Positions 6,910 to 14,518 of a stretch of 16,270 nucleotides of DNA are shown one piece after another; positions within the stretch are counted from its first letter, which is position 1; each line of letters begins with the position of its first letter. The position numbers were made by a program, and so were the translations under genes. The stretch is from JAFDVJ01 sp964487505 (GTDB lineage Bacteria > Acidobacteriota > Blastocatellia > Pyrinomonadales > Pyrinomonadaceae): contig CAZARD010000096.1 in assembly GCA_964487505.1 (NCBI GenBank), positions 1 to 16,270 on the forward strand, read 5' to 3'. Below the pieces are notes generated by a model. That model saw nothing but the letters and a program-made list of their open reading frames with translations. It searched no databases and was not told where the DNA came from.

Positions 6910-8187
6910 TCATTCGTGTCTCAACGCCTCGATCGGATCGAGCCGGCTCGCGCGGAATGCCGGTACCACGCCTGCGACGAACGCCACTAACGAGATGAGC
7001 AACATTATCGCGAGCAGCGACAGTGGCTTGAACGCCACCAGACTGAATCCTTCGAACGATTCCAGAAAATACTTTGACGCATACGCATTGCCGATCGATC
7101 CGGCAATCACCGCGGCGCCGATCCCGATCGCCGCGCCCCAGAACCCGATCAGTATCGATTCGAGCGAGAAAAGAAAGAAGACGCGGCCACGGCCCATTCC
7201 GAGCGCCTTCTGCAACCCGATCTCCTTCGTCCGCTCCATGACGGCAATGACGAGCGTGTTGATGATCCCGAACGATGCCGCCAACAGGGCGATCATCGCG
7301 AACAGGTTCATGCCGACCTGAAAGATGCCGATGGCGTCGTTCGTACGCTTGCTTTGGTCGGCGAACGTTTCTCCTTGAAAGCCGCGTTCGTCGAGCTGCC
7401 GCTTGACCGATGCGATGGTCGCGGGTTCGGCGTCTTTCAACTGAAGCGAGAAATTCAAAAGCCTGTTCCGGTTCGGCGAGTCTTTCTGCTGCGCGTCGAA
7501 GATTTCCTTTTCCGTCGCGACGTCGACCGCGGAGAACGTCGAGACCATCATTCCCTTGGTCGCGACGCCGACGATCGTCAATCGTTTCGTCACCATCGCG
7601 GCCGGATTTCCCGCCTTGTAGCCGACGATCGCGGTTTTCCCGATCAGCTGCGCGAAATCTGGCGACATCGCCTTTGCGATCCCATATTGCAGGATGATCT
7701 GCCCGTCGCCGTCGATCTGGCGGCCGGCCTCGATCTTCTGGACGATACCGCGCCCGAGCGCGTTGACGTTCGCCTTGAACTTCTTGCCGCCTTCAAGCGC
7801 GACGTACTCGGTCTGGACGTTGTAGTTCGGCGAGAAGGTCTTGACCTCGGGGATCGAGCGCGCCAGTTCCTCGACCTGGCCGAGCGTCACGAACAGCGTG
7901 TTTGGATCCAATTCCGTGTCGGTCGATCCGTCCTGCTCGACGTACTCGGCGACTTCGCCCTCGGACTTGTTCTTCGGAAGTTCGAACTTGCGCCGCACGA
8001 AAATGATGTCGTTGCCTTCGAAATTCTTGATTTGCTTGTCGATGTAGTCCTTCAGACCGTCCCCAAGCCCGTTCGTCAGCGTCAGAGTGAACGCGCCGAC
8101 AAAGATCGCAAGAACCGTGAGCGTCGTCCGCAACTTGTTGCGGAACAGATTCCTGTTCGCCGTCAAAATAAGATCGCCTATTTTCAT
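6910..8187 (-). CDS. ABC transporter permease, FtsX/MacB type (four TM)
   Basis: The 425-residue protein has the standard layout: a first TM at about 20-40 (TTLTVLAIFVGAF), a periplasmic MacB-like domain from about 42 to 285, and three TMs at about 288-316, 338-366 and 388-412. The cytoplasmic coupling loop MERTKEIGLQKALGMGRGRV (317-336) and the ending PAFRASRLDPIEAL are typical. These proteins pair with a separate ATPase and use mechanotransmission across the inner membrane to drive lipoprotein handling, peptide or toxin export, or envelope remodelling, rather than classical pore transport. The start is one base downstream of the stop of the ATPase gene, showing tight coupling. There is no fused ATPase or visible adaptor (MacA-like) gene nearby, so the substrate cannot be named. 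Confidence 0.92.
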   Translation of the reverse strand: MKIGDLILTANRNLFRNKLRTTLTVLAIFVGAFTLTLTNGLGDGLKDYIDKQIKNFEGNDIIFVRRKFELPKNKSEGEVAEYVEQDGSTDTELDPNTLFVTLGQVEELARSIPEVKTFSPNYNVQTEYVALEGGKKFKANVNALGRGIVQKIEAGRQIDGDGQIILQYGIAKAMSPDFAQLIGKTAIVGYKAGNPAAMVTKRLTIVGVATKGMMVSTFSAVDVATEKEIFDAQQKDSPNRNRLLNFSLQLKDAEPATIASVKRQLDERGFQGETFADQSKRTNDAIGIFQVGMNLFAMIALLAASFGIINTLVIAVMERTKEIGLQKALGMGRGRVFFLFSLESILIGFWGAAIGIGAAVIAGSIGNAYASKYFLESFEGFSLVAFKPLSLLAIMLLISLVAFVAGVVPAFRASRLDPIEALRHE

Positions 8188-8188
8188 A

Positions 8189-8860
8189 TCAGCGCTCCGC
8201 GATGATCCTCCCGTCCTTGAGTTCGATCATCCGCGAGCAGCTCGACGCAAGATCGGCATCGTGCGTGACCACGACCAGCGCGATCCCGTGCGTCCGGTTG
8301 AGACCGAAAAGAAGTTCCTCGACCATCGCGCCCGTCGCCGAATCAAGATTGCCGGTCGGTTCGTCCGCGAAGATCACCCGCGGCTCTCCGGCCAGCGCCC
8401 GAGCGATGCAAACCCTCTGTTTCTCACCCCCGGAAAGGTCCTTGGCGGCTTTGCGCGCCTTGTCCTCGAGCCCGACCGCGCGCAGAAAATCCATCCCGCG
8501 CTGGCGCCGCTCAGACGCGCCGATGCCGCGGATCTTGAGCGGCAGGACCACGTTTTCAAGCACCGTATCGCGACCGTTCAGAAAGAACTGTTGAAAGATA
8601 AAACCGAATTTCTCGTTGCGGAATTTGTTGAGCCGCGCTTCCTTGAGCGCAGAGACGTCCTCGCCGTCGAATTCGACCGTACCCGTTGTCGGAGAATCGA
8701 GACAGGCTAGCAGGTGCATAAGGGTCGATTTGCCGCTTCCCGACTTTCCGACGATCGCCAGGCAATCGCTGTCGGCGACAGTCACCGAAACCCCGTCGAG
8801 AGCCCTGAACTCCTCGCCGCCCTCGGAGTAGATTTTCGTTAATGATCTGGCTTCAAGCAT
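8189..8860 (-). CDS. ABC transporter ATP-binding protein, LolD/MacB type
   Basis: Starting at the ATG at 8860 (MLEARSLTKIYSEGGEEF) gives 223 residues, the usual length, with AAAAGGG about five bases upstream; an in-frame ATG at 8890 would add a basic 10-residue extension not normal for the family. All nucleotide-binding motifs are present: Walker A GKSGSGKST (38-46), Q-loop at Q90/Q91, signature LSGGE (142-146), Walker B ending ADEP (165-168), and the switch histidine H200. The sequence LDSPTTGTVEFDGEDVS after Walker A is typical of the LolD/MacB/FtsE group. It energises the adjacent permease, from which it is separated by one base. The operon order ATPase, permease, UPF0145 is clear. Confidence 0.95.
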   Translation of the reverse strand: MLEARSLTKIYSEGGEEFRALDGVSVTVADSDCLAIVGKSGSGKSTLMHLLACLDSPTTGTVEFDGEDVSALKEARLNKFRNEKFGFIFQQFFLNGRDTVLENVVLPLKIRGIGASERRQRGMDFLRAVGLEDKARKAAKDLSGGEKQRVCIARALAGEPRVIFADEPTGNLDSATGAMVEELLFGLNRTHGIALVVVTHDADLASSCSRMIELKDGRIIAER

Positions 8861-9109
8861 CAAAGCCCTTTTACGCCGACGCGCGATCAAATGTTCCGCT
8901 GATCGCTGAACCCGGAGACGCGAGCCGGATCCTGCCCGCGTTTGCCCTGAAATCCAGGCCCGTCAGCGAAACGGAAACTTCGATTGAACTCTTCAATGTG
9001 CGCTTCGTTGGTTGCCGACGCGATCGGCGTCAGGCGCTGTCCGATGATGCCCTCATTCAAATCGCGGTTGTCGCCAGTTTCACAGGCGGGATCTCCATCT
9101 CGAAACTGG
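8861..9109. other. Non-coding interval upstream of the ABC operon
   Basis: This 249-base interval separates the HAD phosphatase stop from the ABC ATPase start, both on the minus strand. I find no convincing gene in it. It presumably holds the operon's promoter, but no clear -35/-10 pair is visible. A small 5-bp inverted repeat, TTGAACTCTTCAA, lies at 8984-8996, too short to interpret. Confidence 0.4.
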
Positions 9110-9808
9110 TCAAAACTCCCTTTCCGCGAGCCAGAGCGGAAGATCGGAGATCGACCGCAAAGTGGAGAAACTCCTTCCGTTCAGTTCTTCGACCGGCACG
9201 CGGTCCAGAAACCACTCGGTCTCGTACGGTATGTGGACCGCGTTGCCCCCGATATCCACGACCGGCAGAATGTCGGACCTCAGCGAATTCCCGACCATCA
9301 GGAATCGCTCTGGCCGCATCCCGTGCCTGCGGAGGATAGACCGGTACGCGTCCGGGTGTTTCTCGGAAACGATCTCGACGGCGGCGAAGAAGTCGCCAAG
9401 GCCGGACCTAGCGATCTTCGATTCCTGGTCGAAAAGGTCGCCTTTCGTAATGACCATCAACCGGTATCGGTCGGCAAGCGCGCGCACGGTCTCGCGAACG
9501 CCCTCGAGCGTCTCGATCGGCGACGCCATCATCGTCTTCGCGGTGTCCAGTATCTCGCCGATCTCGGTTGCGGTGACGCGCCCGTCGGTAAGTTCGATCG
9601 CGGTCTCGATCATCGAAAGCGTGAAGCCCTTGATTCCGTATCCGAAGTGGCGGATATTCTTGGCCTCGGTCTCGTCAAGACGCTGCTCGTTCCATTCGGG
9701 GGAATGGTAACGGGCGAGAAGGGCCTTGAAACGCTCCTTCGCGTCGATGAAGATCCGTTCGTTGTGCCAGAGAGTGTCGTCGGCGTCGAAAGCGATGTCG
9801 GTGATCAT
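9110..9808 (-). CDS. HAD-superfamily phosphatase
   Basis: The 232-residue protein has the four HAD motifs: I, FDADDTLW with nucleophile D8 and acid D10; II, VITKGD with T121; III, K150 in SEKHPDAY; and IV, GNSLRSD with D179. The helical insertion between motifs I and II (about 20-100) is a C1-type cap, so small phosphorylated metabolites are likely substrates. In motif IV the first acidic residue common in relatives (GDS) is Asn174, while D179 is kept, a tolerated variation. No strong ribosome-binding site precedes the start at 9808, although it begins directly with the beta strand that carries motif I, as expected. It is a single gene, with 249 bases between its stop and the ABC operon start, and divergent from the small zinc-ribbon gene. 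Substrate cannot be inferred. Confidence 0.88.
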   Translation of the reverse strand: MITDIAFDADDTLWHNERIFIDAKERFKALLARYHSPEWNEQRLDETEAKNIRHFGYGIKGFTLSMIETAIELTDGRVTATEIGEILDTAKTMMASPIETLEGVRETVRALADRYRLMVITKGDLFDQESKIARSGLGDFFAAVEIVSEKHPDAYRSILRRHGMRPERFLMVGNSLRSDILPVVDIGGNAVHIPYETEWFLDRVPVEELNGRSFSTLRSISDLPLWLAEREF

Positions 9809-9903
9809 TTTGCGCAGAATCCGCGTCCGGATCGCGGTCTTGTTCCGGTAATCGAAACAGTCTCAATGGTTTAGCGCGATGCCAGAATGCGGAAAAAAAA
9901 GTA

Positions 9904-9934
9904 TTGATTCGGCTACCATATTTTGTGCTAAAAT
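9904..9934 (+). promoter_or_regulatory. Putative extended -10 promoter for the small zinc-ribbon gene
   Basis: TGCTAAAAT at 9926-9934 matches an extended -10 element (TG, one base, then TAAAAT). TTGATT at 9904-9909 could act as a -35, though the 19-base spacing is long, which an extended -10 can tolerate. Transcription would start near 9941. Two direct copies of TGTGCTA (9924-9930 and 9934-9940) overlap it at a 10-base period and could be one face of a regulator site. Confidence 0.55.
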
Positions 9935-9954
9935 GTGCTACGAACACAATCAGT

Positions 9955-9963
9955 AAAGGAGGG
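9955..9963 (+). promoter_or_regulatory. Strong Shine-Dalgarno sequence
   Basis: AAAGGAGGG lies eight bases before the ATG at 9972 and five before an in-frame TTG at 9969. It is the best ribosome-binding site in the window and favours the ATG. Confidence 0.8.
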
Positions 9964-9971
9964 TTTTATTG

Positions 9972-10163
9972 ATGATCTGTTGGCATTGCAACCACGAATT
10001 GGAGCTGAATTATCAAACGACCGATCTTACTTTCAAATTCTATTACTGCGCGCATTGCGACAAATGGTACGAAATGCGAAAAGAAAAGGAGAAGGTCAAC
10101 GGCGCCGTTCCGGTAAAATTCTTCGAACTGGAGACGCGGCCGAAACTGCCGGTCACGGTTTGA
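9972..10163 (+). CDS. 63-residue zinc-ribbon protein
   Basis: The protein begins MICWHCNHELEL and carries two CxxC pairs, C3/C6 and C26/C29, separated by 19 residues. That is the geometry of a single treble-clef-like zinc ribbon. A lysine/glutamate-rich stretch (MRKEKEKVNG) follows at about 34-43, and then a short strand-rich tail. The predicted ribbon could bind nucleic acid, protein or simply be a stability core; I do not recognise a named family. It is an isolated unit: an extended -10 promoter, a near-ideal Shine-Dalgarno and an intrinsic terminator 22 bases after the stop. Together these suggest a strongly expressed small protein. A TTG at 9969 would add one Met but is less likely than the ATG. 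Confidence 0.8.
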   Translation: MICWHCNHELELNYQTTDLTFKFYYCAHCDKWYEMRKEKEKVNGAVPVKFFELETRPKLPVTV

Positions 10164-10185
10164 CCAAAAAAACATTCTTTCGACC

Positions 10186-10214
10186 GCGCTCGGCATTGTT
10201 GCCGGGCGCTTTTT
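10186..10214 (+). terminator. Intrinsic terminator after the small zinc-ribbon gene
   Basis: GCGCTCGGCA (10186-10195) pairs with TGCCGGGCGC (10200-10209) over ten positions, with one G-U pair and a 4-base TTGT loop. TTTTT follows at 10210-10214. It begins 22 bases after the stop codon. This is a classical Rho-independent structure. Confidence 0.9.
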
Positions 10215-10240
10215 GGTTTCACCCCAAATTGAGCGATGAG

Positions 10241-10280
10241 AATCAGCCCGCGAATCTCCGCCAATCTCCGCGAATCCGCG
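10241..10280. repeat. Short decamer tandem repeat
   Basis: Three clear adjacent 10-bp units (CGAATCTCCG, CCAATCTCCG, CGAATCCGCG) and one degenerate unit before them. An inverted relative lies about 110 bases downstream. Such CGAATC-type elements are probably a dispersed intergenic family rather than a local regulatory site; this is inferred from their form. Confidence 0.6.
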
Positions 10281-10541
10281 ATTGACTGCTTGTTTCCAAT
10301 AACATCAAAAATGTCAATACCTTGTGAAGAACACGCAGCATTATATTTCGGACATTCGATCCCGAACAATTGCCTTATTCGCTCCAATTCGTGAGGATTC
10401 GCGGGCGCATTTCTCCATTGCGTAATCCGGGTTCAAGCCGCATCTCCGGGGTCCGTTGCCCATCGCGACGGACACGGGAGTTGCCGACATTCCTCCACCG
10501 AAAGAGAAACTCGGACGTTCCGAAAATTCTACAATTATGCA

Positions 10542-11915
10542 ATGATGTGGACGGTGGCTTCCTTGCAGCAATCCATTGAAAGTGGTTTGCGAAATCCGCC
10601 CGGCCCGTCCGGCGGGGTTCTCTTTGGCCATTTCTCGGATTTTGTGCGCGATCCGCTTCGGTTTCTTGCCAAATGCTCTGCCGAATACGGCGACGTCACC
10701 GCGTTCCGCCTTCCCGGAGTACGCTTCTTTCTTCTTACCGATCCCGACGACATTGGCCGCGTTTTTGCGGAGACCAATACCCGCTTTATCAATCACGGCG
10801 GGATGAGGTTGCCGCTCAGCCGGAAGCTGTTCGGGAACGGGCTGCTGACCAGCGAGGGCGACAGCTGGAAACGTCAGCGACTTGTCGCGCTGCCGTTCTT
10901 CAGGCACACATCCGTCGAGAAACTGATCGGAACGATGATCCGCGAGACAAGACGCTCGCTCGCGGAATTCTCCGGGGGCGATGTCATCGACGCCCTCGAC
11001 CTGACCACGCGCGTGGCGATGCGGGTCTTCACGAATACGCTGATACGGACGCGGACCGCCGGGACCGATGAAATAATCGAGTCCTTTCTCGGTCTGAAAG
11101 AGGGTTTCCGGCTTCGGCATCGCATTCAATGCCTCGGCCTTCTGATGCCGCTGCCGGTTGGCCTCCGCGAACGGCGAACGGTCGCGAGGCTCGATCGCGT
11201 CGTGCGGGCGATCATTGCCGACCGCCGCCGGGAACAGACCGAGGAGGACGATCTCCTCGCGGCGCTGATGAGTCAACTGAACGAGGCCGGCGGAGCGGAC
11301 TCAGAGCAACTCCTCGAAAGCCAGATCAAGACGTTCCTGTTCACCGGCGTCTTCGGTGCTGCGCTTCCCCTGGCCTGGGCGCTTTACCTGATCGCGCGGG
11401 ACGCGGAATCACAGGAACGCCTCGCTTCGGACGCCGAGCGGGCGAATGCGTCGGCGAACGGGCCGGAATTCGTCCGCGAAGCGGGATTTGCGAGCGCCGT
11501 ACTTAAGGAGACGCTCAGGCTTTATCCGCCGATCTGGGCCTCGGGGCGCGAGGCGACGGAAGATACCGAGATCGGAGGGTTTAGTGTGCCGCGCGGTACG
11601 CAGCTCGTCCTCAGTCAATGGGTGACCCACCGCGATCCACGTTTCTGGGAAGAGCCCGAACGATTTGATCCCGGGCGTTGGGAGCGGAAAGGAATCCGCC
11701 CGAAATACGCGTATTTCCCGCACGGTGGCGGCCCGCGTTACTGTATGGGCGAGGCGTTCGCCGATTCGCTCGCCGCCGTCTTGCTCTCGTTGCTGGCCGA
11801 ACGATTCAAACTGGAACGCGTCGCATCAAACGTCGGCGTCGTCCCGTCCTACGCTCTGTTCCCCGACCGGCCGTTGCTCCTCAAACTGATACCGCGAAAC
11901 TCACGCCGGGCCTGA
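10542..11915 (+). CDS. Cytochrome P450 with atypical I-helix and heme loop
   Basis: The 457-residue protein has no membrane anchor and shows the P450 fold: the proline-rich NPPGPSGG (18-25), the C-helix WKRQR (109-113), K-helix ETLR (323-326), PERF (372-375) and the heme loop YFPHGGGPRYCMG (391-403) with cysteine ligand C401. Two positions depart from the norm. The I-helix, usually A/G-G-x-E/D-T-T, reads TGVFGAA (268-274), so the acid-alcohol pair needed to activate oxygen in most P450s is missing. And the conserved Phe seven residues before the cysteine is H394. It is thus probably a peroxygenase, isomerase-like enzyme or otherwise non-standard P450 rather than a normal monooxygenase. No ferredoxin or reductase gene is adjacent. 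The start is uncertain (two consecutive ATGs at 10542 and 10545, poor ribosome-binding site). Substrate unknown; overall resemblance is to soluble bacterial fatty-acid/terpenoid-type P450s. Confidence 0.93.
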   Translation: MMWTVASLQQSIESGLRNPPGPSGGVLFGHFSDFVRDPLRFLAKCSAEYGDVTAFRLPGVRFFLLTDPDDIGRVFAETNTRFINHGGMRLPLSRKLFGNGLLTSEGDSWKRQRLVALPFFRHTSVEKLIGTMIRETRRSLAEFSGGDVIDALDLTTRVAMRVFTNTLIRTRTAGTDEIIESFLGLKEGFRLRHRIQCLGLLMPLPVGLRERRTVARLDRVVRAIIADRRREQTEEDDLLAALMSQLNEAGGADSEQLLESQIKTFLFTGVFGAALPLAWALYLIARDAESQERLASDAERANASANGPEFVREAGFASAVLKETLRLYPPIWASGREATEDTEIGGFSVPRGTQLVLSQWVTHRDPRFWEEPERFDPGRWERKGIRPKYAYFPHGGGPRYCMGEAFADSLAAVLLSLLAERFKLERVASNVGVVPSYALFPDRPLLLKLIPRNSRRA

Positions 11916-11959
11916 TCCAGGCGAGACGCCGCAAGACCGCGCCAAGTTTCCGTGGTCGC

Positions 11960-14518
11960 CTATTCGTATCCGATGGCTTCAGCGACGTTCGCCCGCGAGG
12001 CCTCAAGCGCGGGAACGATGGCCGAAACGATCGCCAGCAGCACGACCGCCGGAAGGGCAGCCGCCATTGTCCAAGACGGGATATCGAGCGGAAGCGTATA
12101 ACCGGCGATGATCCGCGCCGCGCCGGTCACGAGGTAATAGGCATTGAAAATCCCGGAAAGGCTCCCGGCGAGGAAGCCGACGAGACCCACGGCAACGGCT
12201 TCGATGACGATCATCTTCGCGACCTGATGCCTGAGACCGCCGAGCGCGCGGAAGATCCCGATCTCGCGCCGTCTTTCGGAAACCGAGATGACCATCGTAT
12301 TGACGAGACCAAGCCCGGCGACGAACGCCGCGATGACCATCTGTACGTACATCAGCGCAAAGAACCGATCGACGATGGTCCCGACCCACTTTCTGTATTC
12401 CTCGTGCGCGAATATGAAGCCGCGGTGCGAGGGTCCGAGGACGGCGGAGATCTGCGTCTTGAGGATGTCGATATCGGTTCCCGGTGCCGCGTCGACGTAA
12501 ATGTAGTCGACATCGGAATCGCGCCAATGCCGGCGGTAGACCTCCCGGTCGAAGAAAACCGTGCCCGCCTCCGAGCGGTAGTAGTCGAGAATCCCGGCGA
12601 TCTCGAACCGCAGGGGACCGTCTGGCGCCTCGATCGTCACCGTATCGCCGATGCCCAGTTTCCAGCGGTTGGCGAAGTTCGTCGAAACCAGGATGCCCGT
12701 TCCTTCGGCCGTGAGTCGCGCCGCCCGTCGCGGATCGCCCGCGTCCAAAAGGTCGGGCGAGATCCGAAAGAGCGCGCTCATCTCGTGCGCCATCAATGCG
12801 ATCTCCTGACCGTCGTACCCGAGCGACGTGATTCGCACGGCATCGACGGTCTCCACGCCCCTCAAACCGCGTATCGCGTCGGCAGTGGCAGAGGCGATGT
12901 GATATGTCTTCGACCTGACCTCGGTCGACGACATGACCAGAACATCGGCCGCGACGACCCTGTCGATCGAACGTATGATCGCGTCGCGCTGGCTTCCGAC
13001 GAACGAACTCGTCGAGACGACGAACGAGAATCCGATCATGATCGCCGCGACGGTCGAAGTCGTCCGGCGCGGCGCACGCAGCATCGTATCGACCGCAATC
13101 AGCCCTTCCGATCCGAAAAGAGTGCCGAACAAGCGCCGCAAAGGTATCCCGGCCGCCTTCAGGATCAGCGGTATGAGAAGGAACATCCCGATCTGTATGA
13201 TGAAGGCGAACAGCATCTGGAAGTTGCTGCCGATATCCGGAGGGACGAATCTCGTGAGGCCAAGCCCCGAGACGACCATCAAGAACCCGGCAGCAGAGCG
13301 GAGCCTCGTAGTTCCCGTAATCTTTTCCGCGGTCTCGACGTTGCGCAGCGCGCGGACAGGTTCGACATTCGCCGCCGCGCGCGCCGGCACCCAGGCCGCG
13401 ATGATCGACGCGGCCGTCCCGGCGGCGAATGCCTCGAGGGCGAGGCGCCAGTCAAACCCGGCGCTTCCCGGTTCGGGCACGATCCCGTAGAAAGAGGCAG
13501 CGACATTGCCGGTGAAACGCAGCGAAAGTTTGGCGAGCAAAAGCCCGAGTACGATCCCGGCTACGGCCCCGACGAGACCGAACACGACTGCCTCGGAAAG
13601 AAACATCAGCCGCAAACGGTGCCGGTCGAGACCGACGGCCCTCAGGATGCCGATCTCCCGCCAGCGCTGCGCGACGCTTATGCTGAACGAATTGTAAATG
13701 ATGAAGCCGCTGATCGTGAGCGCGAGGAAACTCATGATCGTCAGGCCGTAACTGATCGACGACATCGAGTTTTCCAGGCTTTGCCCGCGGAGGCTCGGAC
13801 GCATCGCGCTTATTCCGTCGGGCAAAGCCTGGTCGATGCGCGACTGCAGCACGCCGACATCCGTGCCGTCGGCGTTCAGCACGTCGACCCTGTCGATAAG
13901 GTCGCCGCGCCCGAAGATGTCCTGCGCGGCGAATATATCCATTACCGCGACGTTCCCGCCGTAGATTCCCGACACGCCGGCCTCGCCGAAGATCGCGCGG
14001 ATCGTGAGCGATCGGGCCCCTTCGCGCACGTAAACCTCGATCTTGTCCCCGTTCCGCAGCGAATGGCGTTCGGCGAAAGCGCGCGTGACGGCGATGGAAT
14101 CGGCCCGCGAAGCGAACGCCAGCGGGTTTCCGACGGCGCTTCCTCCGTCGTCGATAATCCCCGTATAGAGTTTCAGGTCGCTCGCCGTATCAAGACCGAG
14201 GATCATCAGCCGGTCGTCGCTGCCGGCAAGGGTCGCGACGGTCTCGGTCACCGGTTCGGCCATCTCGACCCCCGGAACGGCGCGGACCGAGTCGGCGACG
14301 CCGATCGGAAATCCGGACTCGCCGGCCGTAACTTGGAGCGTGGCCCGCCCGCCCAGTTTCTCGATCGTGCCACGCAACGATCCGCTGAGCGCCGCATTGT
14401 TCGTACGGACCGCGAAGAAGACGGCGACGCCGAGCGCGATTCCCGCGACCGTCAGCGCGAGCCGGAGACGGTGAAGTCCCCAGTCCCTTCGGATGATGAG
14501 CCAAAGCGCACCGATCAT
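11960..14518 (-). CDS. ABC transporter permease with two FtsX domains (about ten TM)
   Basis: The 852-residue protein is two FtsX-type halves in one chain. TM segments are at about 20-38, 256-280, 303-330, 358-380, 405-425, 433-458 and 484-508, then 720-746, 767-797 and 815-838. Periplasmic MacB-like domains lie at about 42-250 and 510-715. Each half carries the coupling motif: REIGILRAVGLDRHRL (287-302) and REIGIFRALGGLRHQV (751-766). This is the architecture of large YbbP/LolCE-related permeases in which one polypeptide replaces a heterodimer. Translation is coupled to the ATPase by a 4-base overlap (14515-14518). The divergent LolA-like lipoprotein suggests work on lipids, lipoproteins or other envelope molecules, but that is context inference. 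The 44-base gap to the convergent P450 gene contains no clear terminator. Confidence 0.93.
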   Translation of the reverse strand: MIGALWLIIRRDWGLHRLRLALTVAGIALGVAVFFAVRTNNAALSGSLRGTIEKLGGRATLQVTAGESGFPIGVADSVRAVPGVEMAEPVTETVATLAGSDDRLMILGLDTASDLKLYTGIIDDGGSAVGNPLAFASRADSIAVTRAFAERHSLRNGDKIEVYVREGARSLTIRAIFGEAGVSGIYGGNVAVMDIFAAQDIFGRGDLIDRVDVLNADGTDVGVLQSRIDQALPDGISAMRPSLRGQSLENSMSSISYGLTIMSFLALTISGFIIYNSFSISVAQRWREIGILRAVGLDRHRLRLMFLSEAVVFGLVGAVAGIVLGLLLAKLSLRFTGNVAASFYGIVPEPGSAGFDWRLALEAFAAGTAASIIAAWVPARAAANVEPVRALRNVETAEKITGTTRLRSAAGFLMVVSGLGLTRFVPPDIGSNFQMLFAFIIQIGMFLLIPLILKAAGIPLRRLFGTLFGSEGLIAVDTMLRAPRRTTSTVAAIMIGFSFVVSTSSFVGSQRDAIIRSIDRVVAADVLVMSSTEVRSKTYHIASATADAIRGLRGVETVDAVRITSLGYDGQEIALMAHEMSALFRISPDLLDAGDPRRAARLTAEGTGILVSTNFANRWKLGIGDTVTIEAPDGPLRFEIAGILDYYRSEAGTVFFDREVYRRHWRDSDVDYIYVDAAPGTDIDILKTQISAVLGPSHRGFIFAHEEYRKWVGTIVDRFFALMYVQMVIAAFVAGLGLVNTMVISVSERRREIGIFRALGGLRHQVAKMIVIEAVAVGLVGFLAGSLSGIFNAYYLVTGAARIIAGYTLPLDIPSWTMAAALPAVVLLAIVSAIVPALEASRANVAEAIGYE

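Larger units (their letters stand above)
10164..10541. other. 378-base intergenic stretch with terminator and short repeats
   Basis: Apart from the terminator at 10186-10214, I see no gene. Positions 10241-10280 contain 10-bp units, CGAATCTCCG, CCAATCTCCG and CGAATCCGCG, preceded by a degenerate AATCAGCCCG. A related element in inverted orientation, ATTCGTGAGGATTCGCGGG, lies at about 10386-10404. Overlapping open frames on the minus strand have unlike-gene composition. The P450 promoter must lie in the right part, but no convincing -35/-10 pair stands out. Confidence 0.6.

Noticed and set aside
7354..8205. 283-codon open frame on the plus strand inside the permease gene
   Set aside because: Composition dominated by Arg, Asp and Leu; antisense to the MacB-type permease. 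Not a gene.
8984..8996. Operator-like palindrome TTGAA-CTC-TTCAA upstream of the ABC operon
   Set aside because: Five-base half-sites are expected by chance in a window this size, and no promoter is visible beside it.
10341..11276. 311-codon open frame on the minus strand across the P450 start
   Set aside because: No family resemblance and antisense to conserved P450 motifs (WKRQR, NPPGP).
11910..11922. Terminator between the P450 and the convergent permease
   Set aside because: GCCTG and CAGGC form only a 5-bp stem with a 3-base loop and no T tract.
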